Of a stretch of DNA of 35,236 nucleotides, positions 15,901-23,408 are shown in pieces. The notes beneath the pieces are model-generated. The model was not told where the DNA came from. It made no database searches and saw only the letters and a list, made by a program, of their open reading frames with translations. Each line of letters starts with the position of its first letter. Position 1 is the first letter of the stretch. A program made the position numbers and the translations under genes. Source of the DNA: a virus; IMG/VR virus record IMGVR_UViG_3300013093_000131, positions 1 to 35,236 of that record. One strand, given 5' to 3'.

Positions 15901-16890
15901 TCTACTGCGGTTACGTTATCTGGTTCAAATGCTTCTATTAAAGTAGGTCAATTAATAACTGGGACAGGAATTGTTCAATATACCTATGTCTCAGCCATTT
16001 CAGGAACATCACTAACTTTATCTCAAAACGCTAACGCATCTGGTTCACCAACCCTATCTTTCTACACACCTCATGGAGTAGTCGTAGGAGGAGGAAACAA
16101 CCAAGCAACAGGCTCTTATAGTTTTGTAGGTGGTGGGGGTGATGCGGGTACTTCTTCACAACGAAATGTAGCATCTGGGGATTGGAGTTTTGTTGGTGGG
16201 GGATGGGGTAATCAAGCTACTGCTGTTGGTGCTGTTGTTGTTGGTGGCGGTCAAAACAACGGATTATCTTTTGGAAATTCAGCGTCAAATACTTCTGCAT
16301 TTGTAGGCGCAGGAGTTGGTAATCAAGCAAGCGGCTCAAGAAGTTCTGTAGTTGGTGGGTATAGTAATTATGCAAATGCTGATTATGCTGCAATTCTTGG
16401 TGGAATTTTTGGAAACGCAAGAAGTATTATTGGAAATCAAGTTGCCGCCGCTTGTAATAACCCAATGGGTACTGCTTCATTAGGAACACAACAATTTGCT
16501 TTATTAATATTAGCTCGTCAAACCACAGATGCAACCGCTACAGTTCTTACAAGTAATACATCTGCTGCTTCATCAACAAACCAAGTAATACTACCCAACA
16601 ACTCAGCATACTCATTTAGAGCAACAATAATTGCAGGGGTTACTGGAGGTGGAAATACTGCTTCTTGGGTTCTGCAAGGTGCTATTAAACGTGGTGCAAA
16701 CGCTGCTTCTACCGCAATAGTTAGCACAGTAACATCTATATTGTTAGCACAGGATTCAGGCGCATCTACTTGGGCAGTTTCAGCTACGGCAGATACAACC
16801 AATGGCGGTTTAGCAATTACAGTTACTGGTCAAGCCTCAACTACAATTAGATGGGTTTGTAAAGTAGAAACCACAGAAATGACATATTAA
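12952..16890 (+). CDS. large modular tail fibre / adhesin
   Basis: The 1312-residue protein is T/S/G/N-rich throughout. About residues 83-200 form a known phage fibre unit (NPTDLVNKSYVDAVAQGLAF, GDRVLVKNQTTQANNGIYV, AFLFIENGSA). Near 320 there is a LNIGGNAST tail repeat. Two copies of one module start near 552 (TISDQTVSSSTFYPAF) and 766 (TITDDTTTNATKYPLF). About 890-1160 is a YadA/Hep-Hag-like stalk with NTASGYNSTVTGGSSN-type repeats. The last 150 residues form a compact end domain. It is probably the host-binding fibre. The position between coat and gp4-like genes is unusual for P22-type phages. Confidence 0.8.
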   Translation: MSAPNLTSDQNLLPVQAYFDVFGNFQTFIGQGQPFYATVNPSQSGLNITNSTINSTTIGLVTPSTGIFTNIQTTTGSISTTAVNPTDLVNKSYVDAVAQGLAFKQPAQVATLANITLSGLQTIDGYTTLVGDRVLVKNQTTQANNGIYVASASTWVRSSDANTYAELVSAFLFIENGSAQSGSAWVCTIPQSGTLGTTPITFSQFSNSATYTAGTGLTLSSYQFSITPVGTSGTYGSASSVPVFVTNASGQVTSVTNTSIAISNTQVSGLGTMSTQNANNVAITGGSIIGTPISGSTVGGTTITASTQFSGPGTGLTGTATSLNIGGNASTATTATTATTANTATTATNLGGGLAGYLPYQTSANTTTFLSPSTNGYYLTLSSGLPSWTALPSNVSSFSAGTTGFTPSTATTGAVTLSGTLSITNGGTGNTTGQATSVANALTFNNSGSGVVSGSTYNGSSATTVSYNSIGASPLIGSTSLTTLGAVTTGTWNASLIGLAYGGTNANLTANAGGIVYSGASALAISTAGTTGQYLTSNGTGAPTWSTPSASVTISDQTVSSSTFYPAFLSATSGTATTIDTSSTKLQYVPSTGTFTATVLNAGNHVATGSITGSANTGAFSYGTLGYSDTNILASFQSSVNTYNQMVLQNTSSGATASTNFNVSNNNATSNTNFGEFGINSSGFTGTGAFSAAGYVYLASASTDLAIGTYGSNSIHFVTNSSATDAITINTSNAVAFNGSYGTSGYLLQSNGSGSAPTWVSTPSGTTITDDTTTNATKYPLFSSVTSGTLSTVYTSSTEFQYNPSTGTLISPILQAGTGANYIQSSGNTTGNAPVVQALGSDTNISLVLQPKGTGALQAQQTTSTATGGNARGANAVDWQTSRGGASQVASGSLSTLGGGSTNTASGYNSTVTGGSSNIASTNYAFVGGGTNNTASGFGHSTTVAGYTNTAAGYLNFIGGGSNNSGTAQASVTTQATTTVTSGSTAVTLSGSNASIKVGQLITGTGIVQYTYVSAISGTSLTLSQNANASGSPTLSFYTPHGVVVGGGNNQATGSYSFVGGGGDAGTSSQRNVASGDWSFVGGGWGNQATAVGAVVVGGGQNNGLSFGNSASNTSAFVGAGVGNQASGSRSSVVGGYSNYANADYAAILGGIFGNARSIIGNQVAAACNNPMGTASLGTQQFALLILARQTTDATATVLTSNTSAASSTNQVILPNNSAYSFRATIIAGVTGGGNTASWVLQGAIKRGANAASTAIVSTVTSILLAQDSGASTWAVSATADTTNGGLAITVTGQASTTIRWVCKVETTEMTY

Positions 16891-16899
16891 GGATAAATC

Positions 16900-17175
16900 A
16901 TGGCATTACAAATAAACTTAACACAAACACAATTTGGCAGTCCTGCTCCACAGGCTTATGCCAGAGTGACTAATTTCTTTGGGAACAAGGATAACATCCA
17001 AGTCCAAGTAGCAGTCCATTACGACAAAAATGCTAGAGAATCTAATATGAGCACAGTCCAAGAACATGCTCATTACATTGGATTAGCTGACATAGCAGGA
17101 AAGGGTGATTTGCTCCCTGCAATCTATGAAGTGTTAAAAACAATGAGCCAGTACCAAGGCGCAACGGACGTTTAA
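16900..17175 (+). CDS. small virion-cluster protein, unknown
   Basis: 91 residues (ALQINLTQTQFGSPAPQAYARVTNFFGNKDNIQVQVAVHYDKNAR ... LLPAIYEVLKTM), beginning 9 nt after the fibre stop with AAGGAT nearby. It reads as an alpha/beta domain of a type seen beside phage fibres. Function unknown. Confidence 0.6.
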   Translation: MALQINLTQTQFGSPAPQAYARVTNFFGNKDNIQVQVAVHYDKNARESNMSTVQEHAHYIGLADIAGKGDLLPAIYEVLKTMSQYQGATDV

Positions 17176-17177
17176 TC

Positions 17178-17690
17178 ATGGCTATTAACGAAAATGCAGT
17201 AACTGATACGCTAACCCCTACAACGGGTACATTAAACATTTCTGGTAATTTAACAGTTTCTGGAACTTTTCCTATTAATAATGGGCCTGCTTTTAGTGTT
17301 TGGGCTAATACTGCAACAAATACTGCAACTGGAACACAAACAAAAGTTGTTTTTAATACTGTTGAATTTGATACCAATAGTAATTATTCAACAGCTAATA
17401 ATAGATTTACGCCAACAGTTGCAGGTTATTATCAAATTAACGCTTCTGTGTTTGCAGCGGGATATGCTACACAAATAACTTATATATTTAAAAATGGCTC
17501 TGAATATAAAAGAACAGGCCAACAAACAGGAGCTTATTTACAAGGTATACCTATATCTTCTCTTGTATATTGCAATGGTTCTACTGATTACATAGAAATT
17601 TATTGGTATCAAGCAAGTGGATCAACAGTTAATAGTGGAATAGGCCAAAGTTTAACTTGGTTTAATGGTTCAATGGTTAGGAGTGCATAA
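17178..17690 (+). CDS. C1q/TNF-like domain protein, probable fibre tip
   Basis: After a short N-terminal linker (TPTTGTLNISGNLTVSGTFPINN), residues about 37-170 have the C1q-like pattern: GPAFSVWA, TKVVFNTVEFDTNSNYSTANNRFTP, AGYYQINASVFAA, IFKNGSEYKR, and a closing strand near GQSLTWFNGSMVRSA. C1q-like jelly rolls form trimeric receptor-binding heads. It follows the large fibre, so it could be a fibre cap. The stop overlaps the next start by one base (TAATG). Confidence 0.75.
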   Translation: MAINENAVTDTLTPTTGTLNISGNLTVSGTFPINNGPAFSVWANTATNTATGTQTKVVFNTVEFDTNSNYSTANNRFTPTVAGYYQINASVFAAGYATQITYIFKNGSEYKRTGQQTGAYLQGIPISSLVYCNGSTDYIEIYWYQASGSTVNSGIGQSLTWFNGSMVRSA

Positions 17691-17869
17691 TGTCTTTATA
17701 CGATCAAATAATGGCAATTTATCCTACACTTACTTCAACAGATTTTGTTCCAATTACAGGAACAATACATCTTCAAAACGACAGCGATGGTAAAGGTGAT
17801 TATATTAAGTCATGGACAAACTCTAATCCACAACCAACAGAGGCGCAATTACAGGCGACAGGCAAATGA
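17690..17869 (+). CDS. small tail-fibre-associated protein
   Basis: 59 residues (SLYDQIMAIYPTLTSTDFVPITGTIHLQNDSDGKGDYIKSW...PQPTEAQLQATGK). The ending 'W....PQPTEAQL' is common in small phage tail proteins (XkdW-like). It overlaps the next gene by ATGA. Function unknown. Confidence 0.65.
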   Translation: MSLYDQIMAIYPTLTSTDFVPITGTIHLQNDSDGKGDYIKSWTNSNPQPTEAQLQATGK

Positions 17870-18180
17870 ATTACAAATGGGAAATATCAGAATTAAGTGG
17901 GGAAGATGAAGTCATCACCCATGCCAAATACCATTTATCTTTGACAGATGGGGTAAACACAGTTGAGACTGAGGGAAACTGGCATTTTAAAGATCCACAA
18001 AACAAGGTTCCATTTGCACAAGTGACTGAGGAAATGGTGGTTGAATGGATTGAAAATGAGACTATGAAAGATGGTGTTTGTGTAATAAAATCTAGGTTAG
18101 AGGAACAATTGGCGCTTTTGGAAAAGTCGAAATCTATTGTCCCCCCTTGGAAACCACAAGTTTTTACTCCCAATATATAA
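17866..18180 (+). CDS. small tail-associated protein (DUF7936-like)
   Basis: 104 residues: an N-terminal beta domain (YKWEISELSGEDEVITHAKYHLSL, NTVETEGNWHF) and a helix (VTEEMVVEWIENETMKDG... SRLEEQLALLEKS). This layout is recurrent near phage tail genes, where it is unnamed; the DUF label should be checked. It has a short proline-rich C-terminus. Confidence 0.65.
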   Translation: MNYKWEISELSGEDEVITHAKYHLSLTDGVNTVETEGNWHFKDPQNKVPFAQVTEEMVVEWIENETMKDGVCVIKSRLEEQLALLEKSKSIVPPWKPQVFTPNI

Positions 18181-18188
18181 GGTGACCC

Positions 18189-19163
18189 ATGACCCAGGCC
18201 ATTGACATCATTTCTAGGGCATTAAAAGATATTGGAGCTTTGGAGGCAGGGGAAACCCCTACACCAGAGGCATCTCAAGATGCTTTTGATATGCTACAAG
18301 ACATGCTAGACCAATGGTCAAATGAAAGCATGATGGTTTTTTATAAGAATGAAATCATCTTTCCTTTGGTTTCTGGTCAAACTCAGTACACTATTGGGCC
18401 TAATGGTCAGATTGGGGCAACTTTTACAGGCTCCATTACTGGCAATATTTTGACTGTTACATCCATCCAATCTGGTGGAATTTCCCTTGGGATGACTTTG
18501 TCTGGGACAGGGATCACTGCAGGGACAAAAATACAACAAATGCTCACAGGGGCTGGTAATAATGTAAATGAGGCAGGGACTTACCTATTAAACATTAGTT
18601 ATTCCTCTGTTTCAAGTGAATCTATCAAGGCTTATTATCAAAGGCCTTTGACCTTAAATTCTTGCTTTGTCAGGATTAACACTTATTCCAACGGGCAACC
18701 CATCACAAACGGTGGTCTAGACTATCCTGTTTCGGTGCTAAATATTGAGCAATATGAAATGATTGGCTTAAAGACTTTAAATGGCCCTTGGCCCAAGGCT
18801 GTCTATTATGAACCTACAGAAACATTAGGAAATATCTATGTTTGGCCTAACCCCTCTCAGGGTGAAATGCATATTTTTGTAGACCAAATATTTCAGCAGT
18901 TTGTATCTATAAATGACACAGTTAATTTACCTCAAGGTTATGCAATGGCTTTAAGGTGGTGTTTGGCTGAAAGATTAATGCCTATGTATGGCAAGGCTAG
19001 TCAGACACAAATTGCAATGATTAACAAGTTTGCCGCCCAAGGGAAGAGCACAGTTAAAAGAACAAACATGAGGCCTCCAATTGTTTCTACCTATGCTGAT
19101 TCATTGTTGGTGGGTAGGCAAAAGGATGCGGGCTGGATTTTGTCGGGTGGATTCTTTAGATAG
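18189..19163 (+). CDS. P22 gp4-like head-completion / tail accessory protein with an inserted beta module
   Basis: The N-terminus (DIISRALKDIGALEAGETPTPEASQDAFDMLQDMLDQWSN) and C-terminus (LPQGYAMALRWCLAERLMPMYG, DAGWILSGGFFR) match the gp4 family, which plugs onto the portal after packaging. P22 gp4 is 166 residues; this one is 324, because about residues 78-147 carry an inserted beta domain (FTGSITGNILTVTSIQSGG, LSGTGITAGTKI, GAGNNVNEAGTYLLN) and more sequence follows. The same kind of module occurs in the gp10-like protein two genes downstream. GGTGACCC precedes the ATG. Confidence 0.85.
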   Translation: MTQAIDIISRALKDIGALEAGETPTPEASQDAFDMLQDMLDQWSNESMMVFYKNEIIFPLVSGQTQYTIGPNGQIGATFTGSITGNILTVTSIQSGGISLGMTLSGTGITAGTKIQQMLTGAGNNVNEAGTYLLNISYSSVSSESIKAYYQRPLTLNSCFVRINTYSNGQPITNGGLDYPVSVLNIEQYEMIGLKTLNGPWPKAVYYEPTETLGNIYVWPNPSQGEMHIFVDQIFQQFVSINDTVNLPQGYAMALRWCLAERLMPMYGKASQTQIAMINKFAAQGKSTVKRTNMRPPIVSTYADSLLVGRQKDAGWILSGGFFR

Positions 19164-19180
19164 AAAATGTGGTACAATAT

Positions 19181-19207
19181 GGTTGTTTTTAACAAGGAGA
19201 AACAACC
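19181..19207 (+). promoter_or_regulatory. hairpin with the endonuclease ribosome binding site in its loop
   Basis: GGTTGTTT (19181-19188) is a perfect complement of AAACAACC (19200-19207). The 11-nt loop contains AAGGAG, and the ATG starts at the very next base (19208). A TACAAT box lies just upstream (19173-19178). The structure could control translation of the endonuclease. Confidence 0.65.
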
Positions 19208-19816
19208 ATGAACAACAAAGCAAAAACAGAAGATCAATTAAAAAAAGAACAAGAACGTAGAGAAAAAAGAAGGGCATACGAAAGAGATTTGTATGCAAGA
19301 CATAAAAATGGTGTTGTAGCAAATGCTGGGAGACCAGCTAATACAGCAGAAGTTTTATGGTCTAAGGTAGACAAAAAAGGTGAAGATGAATGTTGGCCTT
19401 GGTTAGGCTACTCAAATAGGAAGTATGGAAGAACTGAAATAAACGATAAATCTTATTATGCTCATCGAGTTATATTTGATCTGGTAAACCCAGGAATAAT
19501 TAACTTAAACGCTCCTAAAAACACGGATGAGCATGGATTTATTATGCACAGTTGCGATAATCCTATTTGTTGTAATCCAAAACATTTAAGTGTTGGTACT
19601 CATGCGGATAACATGGCAGATAAAGTTGCAAAGGGAAGGCAAAAGTTTTTTCCTAGCGATACTGGCCCAAGATGTAAGTTGACAATGGAACAAGCAAGAC
19701 AAGCAAGACAACTAAGGAAAGATGGAATAAGCGTGATAAATTTAGCCAAACAATTCGGAATAAGTCTGCCAAGCATGAAAACTTTGCTTGCTGGTAAGTC
19801 TTATAAGGAGGAATAA
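19208..19816 (+). CDS. HNH homing-type endonuclease with C-terminal HTH
   Basis: The 202-residue protein has a lysine/arginine-rich N-terminus, [51 protein letters not shown] (HNH core with structural cysteines), and a C-terminal helix-turn-helix ([35 protein letters not shown]). This is the HNH_3 plus DNA-recognition layout of free-standing homing endonucleases. It sits between gp4-like and gp10-like genes that are normally adjacent, so it is probably an insertion. Its 3' end carries the AAGGAGG that serves gp10. Confidence 0.9.
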   Translation: MNNKAKTEDQLKKEQERREKRRAYERDLYARHKNGVVANAGRPANTAEVLWSKVDKKGEDECWPWLGYSNRKYGRTEINDKSYYAHRVIFDLVNPGIINLNAPKNTDEHGFIMHSCDNPICCNPKHLSVGTHADNMADKVAKGRQKFFPSDTGPRCKLTMEQARQARQLRKDGISVINLAKQFGISLPSMKTLLAGKSYKEE

Positions 19817-21957
19817 TGGCAGACTTTGGCTTTGTTGGCCCATCCTATTCAGCCCCATCTATATACCAAGATGCTCAAGAGTGCATCAATTGGAGGCCAG
19901 AGGTCGATCCTTTAAAACAACCAGGCTCTAGGGGTGTAGTTGCTTTATATCCAACCCCAGGCCTGACTTCACTTTTAACATTTCAAAATCAAGCTCCTGT
20001 AAGGGGTTTAAGGGCAGTTTCTGGAGGCCAACAACTAATAGCAGTTTGTGGTCAATATGTTTATTCCATGACCTCTAGTTTGGTTCCTACCATTGTTGGC
20101 CAATTATTAACTACTACAGGCCAAGTGGGGATCACAGATAATGGAATAAGTGTTTACATTGTGGATGGGGTCTATAGATACACATGGAGAATTTCTAGTC
20201 CATCATCTGCTGTATTTACTGGAACTATTTCAGGAACTACTTTAACAGTTACAGCAGTTACCAATGGAACTATTGGAGTTGGTCAATCACTTTTTGGGGT
20301 TGGAATTACATCAGAAACTGTAATAACAGCCTTGGGAACTGGATCTGGTGGAGTTGGTACATACACCATAAACATCAGCCAAACAGTCTCTACTGCTGAA
20401 ACAATGAACTCTACAGCTGTGGCGGCCAAGATCACAGCCAGTATCAGTGGATCTACATTAAATGTAACTGCAGTTGCCTCTGGCACTTTGTATCCAGGTC
20501 AAACCATCCAAGGCACAAGTGTTACTGCCAACACAGTAGTTACAGCTTTAGGCTCTCAGACTGTTTTAAGTGGAGCCATAGCCACTGCAGGGACAGGCTA
20601 TTCTGTGAATGACATAGTTACTGTTGTTGGTGGAGTTTATGGACAAAGTCCAGCCACTTTTACAGTTACTTCAATAACTACTGGAGGTGTGGTTACAGGA
20701 TTGAGTTTGACAAGTTTTGGTGCTTACACCTCTACACCATCAAATCCTGTTTCTGTAACTGATTCAGGCTCAGGATCAGGATTAACCCTAAATCTTACAT
20801 TTGGCACAGGATCTGGTGGAACTGGTTCTTATGTATTATCTGGCACACAAACAGTTTCATCTGAAACCATGTATGCCTTGAACTTTACTATTTTGCCATC
20901 TTCAGATGGGGCATTTTCTGGTGCAGATGTAGTAGATACTGTAGACAATTATTTTGTATACAACCATTCAGGAACCCAACAATGGGGTGCTAGTAATTTA
21001 CTTTCCCCTATTTCTTATTCTCTTAGCTTTGCCTCTAAAGATGGTGCTCCAGATAATTTAGTTTCTTTAATTGTTGACCACAGAGAAGTTTATTTATTGG
21101 GTGAGGTTTCATCAGAAGTTTGGGTGGATACTGGTACTTACCCTTTCCCATTCCAAAGAATACCTGGCACAAGCACCCAACATGGAATTGTGGCTACATT
21201 TTCAATAGCCAGATTAGGCAATTCTTTTGCTTATTTAAGTAGGAATGTTAGGGGTCAATCTCAAATTATGATGATGAGTGGTTATATTCCTCAAAGAATA
21301 AGCACTCATGCAGTTGAGAATACTCTTGTTAACCAATATGTTCAAGATGCTGTGGCATGGACATATCAACAAGAAGGCCATGAAGTTTATGTTATTAATT
21401 TTCCTACTATTGATATTACTTGGGCCTATGATATAACCACTAATATGTGGCACAAATGGCTTTGGAGGGATAACACCAACCAATATCATAGGCATAGAGG
21501 CAATTGTTCTGCTGTTTTTCAAAATATGGTGGTTGTAGGTGATTGGCAAAATGGTCAACTTTACATGCTAGACCCTAATAATTACACAGATAATGGGCAA
21601 TCTATTAGAAGATTAAGAAGAGCACCACATTTGGTAACAGACTTCCAAAGGCAGTATTTTGATGAGCTACAGATCCAATTTCAGCCTGGAGTTGGCACAA
21701 CTGGGGTTTCTTTGCCAATTAGCACAGGATCAGTAACAACCTATCCACAGGCTATGCTCAGATGGTCAAATGATGGTGGATCAACTTGGTCAAGGGAATA
21801 TTGGGTAACCATTGGGCAAGAGGGTAAATATAAAAACAGAGCTATCTGGAGAAGGCTTGGATGGGCTAGAGACAGGGTTTTTGAAGTATCTGTCACAGAT
21901 CCAGTATTTGCTGTAATTGTCTCAAGCAATCTGAAAGCTAGTGAGGGTGAATCATGA
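19816..21957 (+). CDS. P22 gp10-like tail hub / DNA stabilisation protein with inserted modules
   Basis: The protein begins [24 protein letters not shown] and ends with [35 protein letters not shown], both hallmarks of the gp10 family. P22 gp10 is 472 residues; this one is 713. About residues 133-353 are inserted beta modules ([18 protein letters not shown]..., [18 protein letters not shown]..., [15 protein letters not shown]...). The family caps the portal and binds the tail needle and spikes. Its start overlaps the endonuclease stop (TAATG) behind a strong AAGGAGG. Confidence 0.88.
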   Translation: MADFGFVGPSYSAPSIYQDAQECINWRPEVDPLKQPGSRGVVALYPTPGLTSLLTFQNQAPVRGLRAVSGGQQLIAVCGQYVYSMTSSLVPTIVGQLLTTTGQVGITDNGISVYIVDGVYRYTWRISSPSSAVFTGTISGTTLTVTAVTNGTIGVGQSLFGVGITSETVITALGTGSGGVGTYTINISQTVSTAETMNSTAVAAKITASISGSTLNVTAVASGTLYPGQTIQGTSVTANTVVTALGSQTVLSGAIATAGTGYSVNDIVTVVGGVYGQSPATFTVTSITTGGVVTGLSLTSFGAYTSTPSNPVSVTDSGSGSGLTLNLTFGTGSGGTGSYVLSGTQTVSSETMYALNFTILPSSDGAFSGADVVDTVDNYFVYNHSGTQQWGASNLLSPISYSLSFASKDGAPDNLVSLIVDHREVYLLGEVSSEVWVDTGTYPFPFQRIPGTSTQHGIVATFSIARLGNSFAYLSRNVRGQSQIMMMSGYIPQRISTHAVENTLVNQYVQDAVAWTYQQEGHEVYVINFPTIDITWAYDITTNMWHKWLWRDNTNQYHRHRGNCSAVFQNMVVVGDWQNGQLYMLDPNNYTDNGQSIRRLRRAPHLVTDFQRQYFDELQIQFQPGVGTTGVSLPISTGSVTTYPQAMLRWSNDGGSTWSREYWVTIGQEGKYKNRAIWRRLGWARDRVFEVSVTDPVFAVIVSSNLKASEGES

Positions 21958-22172
21958 CCACACAAATCCAAGGCTATCCACAGACAGAGTTTATTGATCA
22001 AGCAACAAAAAGGCCACAAAGAGCTTGGTTGCAATATTTGCAAAATTTGCTGAATTTCACATCTTCAGGGACAGCCACAAAAGGGGGGGCTATTTTGCCA
22101 AGTGCTCCTGCAGGGTTCATGAATGTCACAGTAAATGGCAAAAACTACAAAGTTCCATACTACAACCAATGA
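21954..22172 (+). CDS. small structural-region protein
   Basis: 72 residues ([31 protein letters not shown] ... [21 protein letters not shown]). The motif 'RPxRAWLxYLQN' occurs in small proteins near phage tail genes. It overlaps both neighbours by ATGA. Function unknown. Confidence 0.7.
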   Translation: MTTQIQGYPQTEFIDQATKRPQRAWLQYLQNLLNFTSSGTATKGGAILPSAPAGFMNVTVNGKNYKVPYYNQ

Positions 22173-22519
22173 AACATTCAGACATATTCAAAAGCATGGA
22201 AGGTAGGATGGACTTTGATCCAAAGATTGTCCATAATTTCTCTGATGGCTTGTATGCCAAGGAAATGACAATTCCCAAGGATTTTTTTGTAGTTCAGCAT
22301 TTGCATAGTTTTAGCCATTTAAGCATTTTGGCTAAAGGTAAGGTTATTTTAAGGACTGATAATTCTGAAGAAATATATAGTGCTCCAGCCTGTATTGAAA
22401 TAAAATCTGGGGTGCATCATTCAATTCAGGCTTTAGAAGATTGTGTTTGGTTTTGTATTCATGCCACAGATGAAAAAGATGCATCTAAGGTGGATGAAGT
22501 TTTGATTAAAAGGGGTTAA
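22169..22519 (+). CDS. cupin-domain protein
   Basis: I use ATG 22169, which overlaps the previous stop; an upstream in-frame ATG at 22025 lies inside the previous gene. The 116-residue product has a cupin barrel: FVVQHLHSFSHLSILAKGKVIL as the first motif and APACIEIKSGVHHSIQALEDCVWFCIHAT as the second, with histidines suited to a metal site. Similar cupins occur in other short-tailed phage structural clusters; the substrate, if any, is unknown. Confidence 0.8.
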   Translation: MKHSDIFKSMEGRMDFDPKIVHNFSDGLYAKEMTIPKDFFVVQHLHSFSHLSILAKGKVILRTDNSEEIYSAPACIEIKSGVHHSIQALEDCVWFCIHATDEKDASKVDEVLIKRG

Positions 22520-22521
22520 TT

Positions 22522-23406
22522 ATGCCTATTGGAGTTGGATTAGGAATGGCAGTTGCAGGGGGGCTTGGCCTTGTTGGGGCTGGGATGTCTGCAAACGCGG
22601 CCAATAACGCGGCTAATTTACAGGCAAATGCAGCGGCAAATGCTCAAGCACTTCAGCAACAAAACTTTAACACCATTAATCAGCAACAAGCTCCTATCAG
22701 ACAGCTTGGATACAATGCAATTAATAATATGGGTGCTTTAGGATCTGGCACTTATGGAATAGTTGACCAAAGTGGAAACACTACTGGAACTGGAGTTGGA
22801 TCAGGTTATTTGACCAATCAGTTTGGTGCGGCAGATCTAAATGCTCAGATGGCCCCTAATTATGGGTTTGTACTTCAGCAAGGACAAAATGCTTTACAAG
22901 CTCAAAATAATGTAGGTGGTGGATTAATAGGTGGTAATGCACTTGCAGGGATGCAAAACTACACACAGGGATTGGCTGGAAATCAATACCAGAATGCCTT
23001 TAATAATTATCAAACTCAAAGAAACAATATTTATAGCATGTTGGCAAGTCAGGCAGGGCTTGGTCAAACTGGTCAAAACCAAGTAAATGCCGCTGGTACA
23101 AACACAGCAACACAACAGGGTGCTTTGGGTGTGGGGGCCGCGTCTGCACTAGGCCAAGGCCAAATAGGCCAAGCAAATGCTTATGGTGGTGCTCTAAATA
23201 CTTTAGGCAATAATGCAATGCTTTATTCTTTATTGAATCAAAACACAACTGTACCTCCTACTGATATGACAGGATTTCAAAGTCCTTATGTAGCCCCTAC
23301 ATACACACCATCTGCTAATGCCCTAAATTCTTTAGGAAGTGGAACCTATAATGCAAATTCTGGTGGATCTTTGGGTAGTGGCACATTTAACCCTTATGGA
23401 TACTAA
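22522..23406 (+). CDS. ejection/internal virion protein (gp7-like position)
   Basis: 294 residues, opening with an A/G-rich hydrophobic stretch (MAVAGGLGLVGAGMSANAA) then long Q/N/A-rich repeats (NAANLQANAAANAQALQQQN; GSGTYN and LGSGT units near the end). Small P22-type ejection proteins have a similar amphipathic, low-complexity character and occupy this place after the hub genes. A role in the trans-envelope channel is inferred from position and composition. Confidence 0.7.
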   Translation: MPIGVGLGMAVAGGLGLVGAGMSANAANNAANLQANAAANAQALQQQNFNTINQQQAPIRQLGYNAINNMGALGSGTYGIVDQSGNTTGTGVGSGYLTNQFGAADLNAQMAPNYGFVLQQGQNALQAQNNVGGGLIGGNALAGMQNYTQGLAGNQYQNAFNNYQTQRNNIYSMLASQAGLGQTGQNQVNAAGTNTATQQGALGVGAASALGQGQIGQANAYGGALNTLGNNAMLYSLLNQNTTVPPTDMTGFQSPYVAPTYTPSANALNSLGSGTYNANSGGSLGSGTFNPYGY

Positions 23407-23408
23407 AA

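Noticed and set aside
19173-19178. TACAAT as a firm promoter for the HNH gene
   Set aside because: Only weak -35 sequences lie at suitable distances, so it is mentioned as a possibility and not listed as a promoter.
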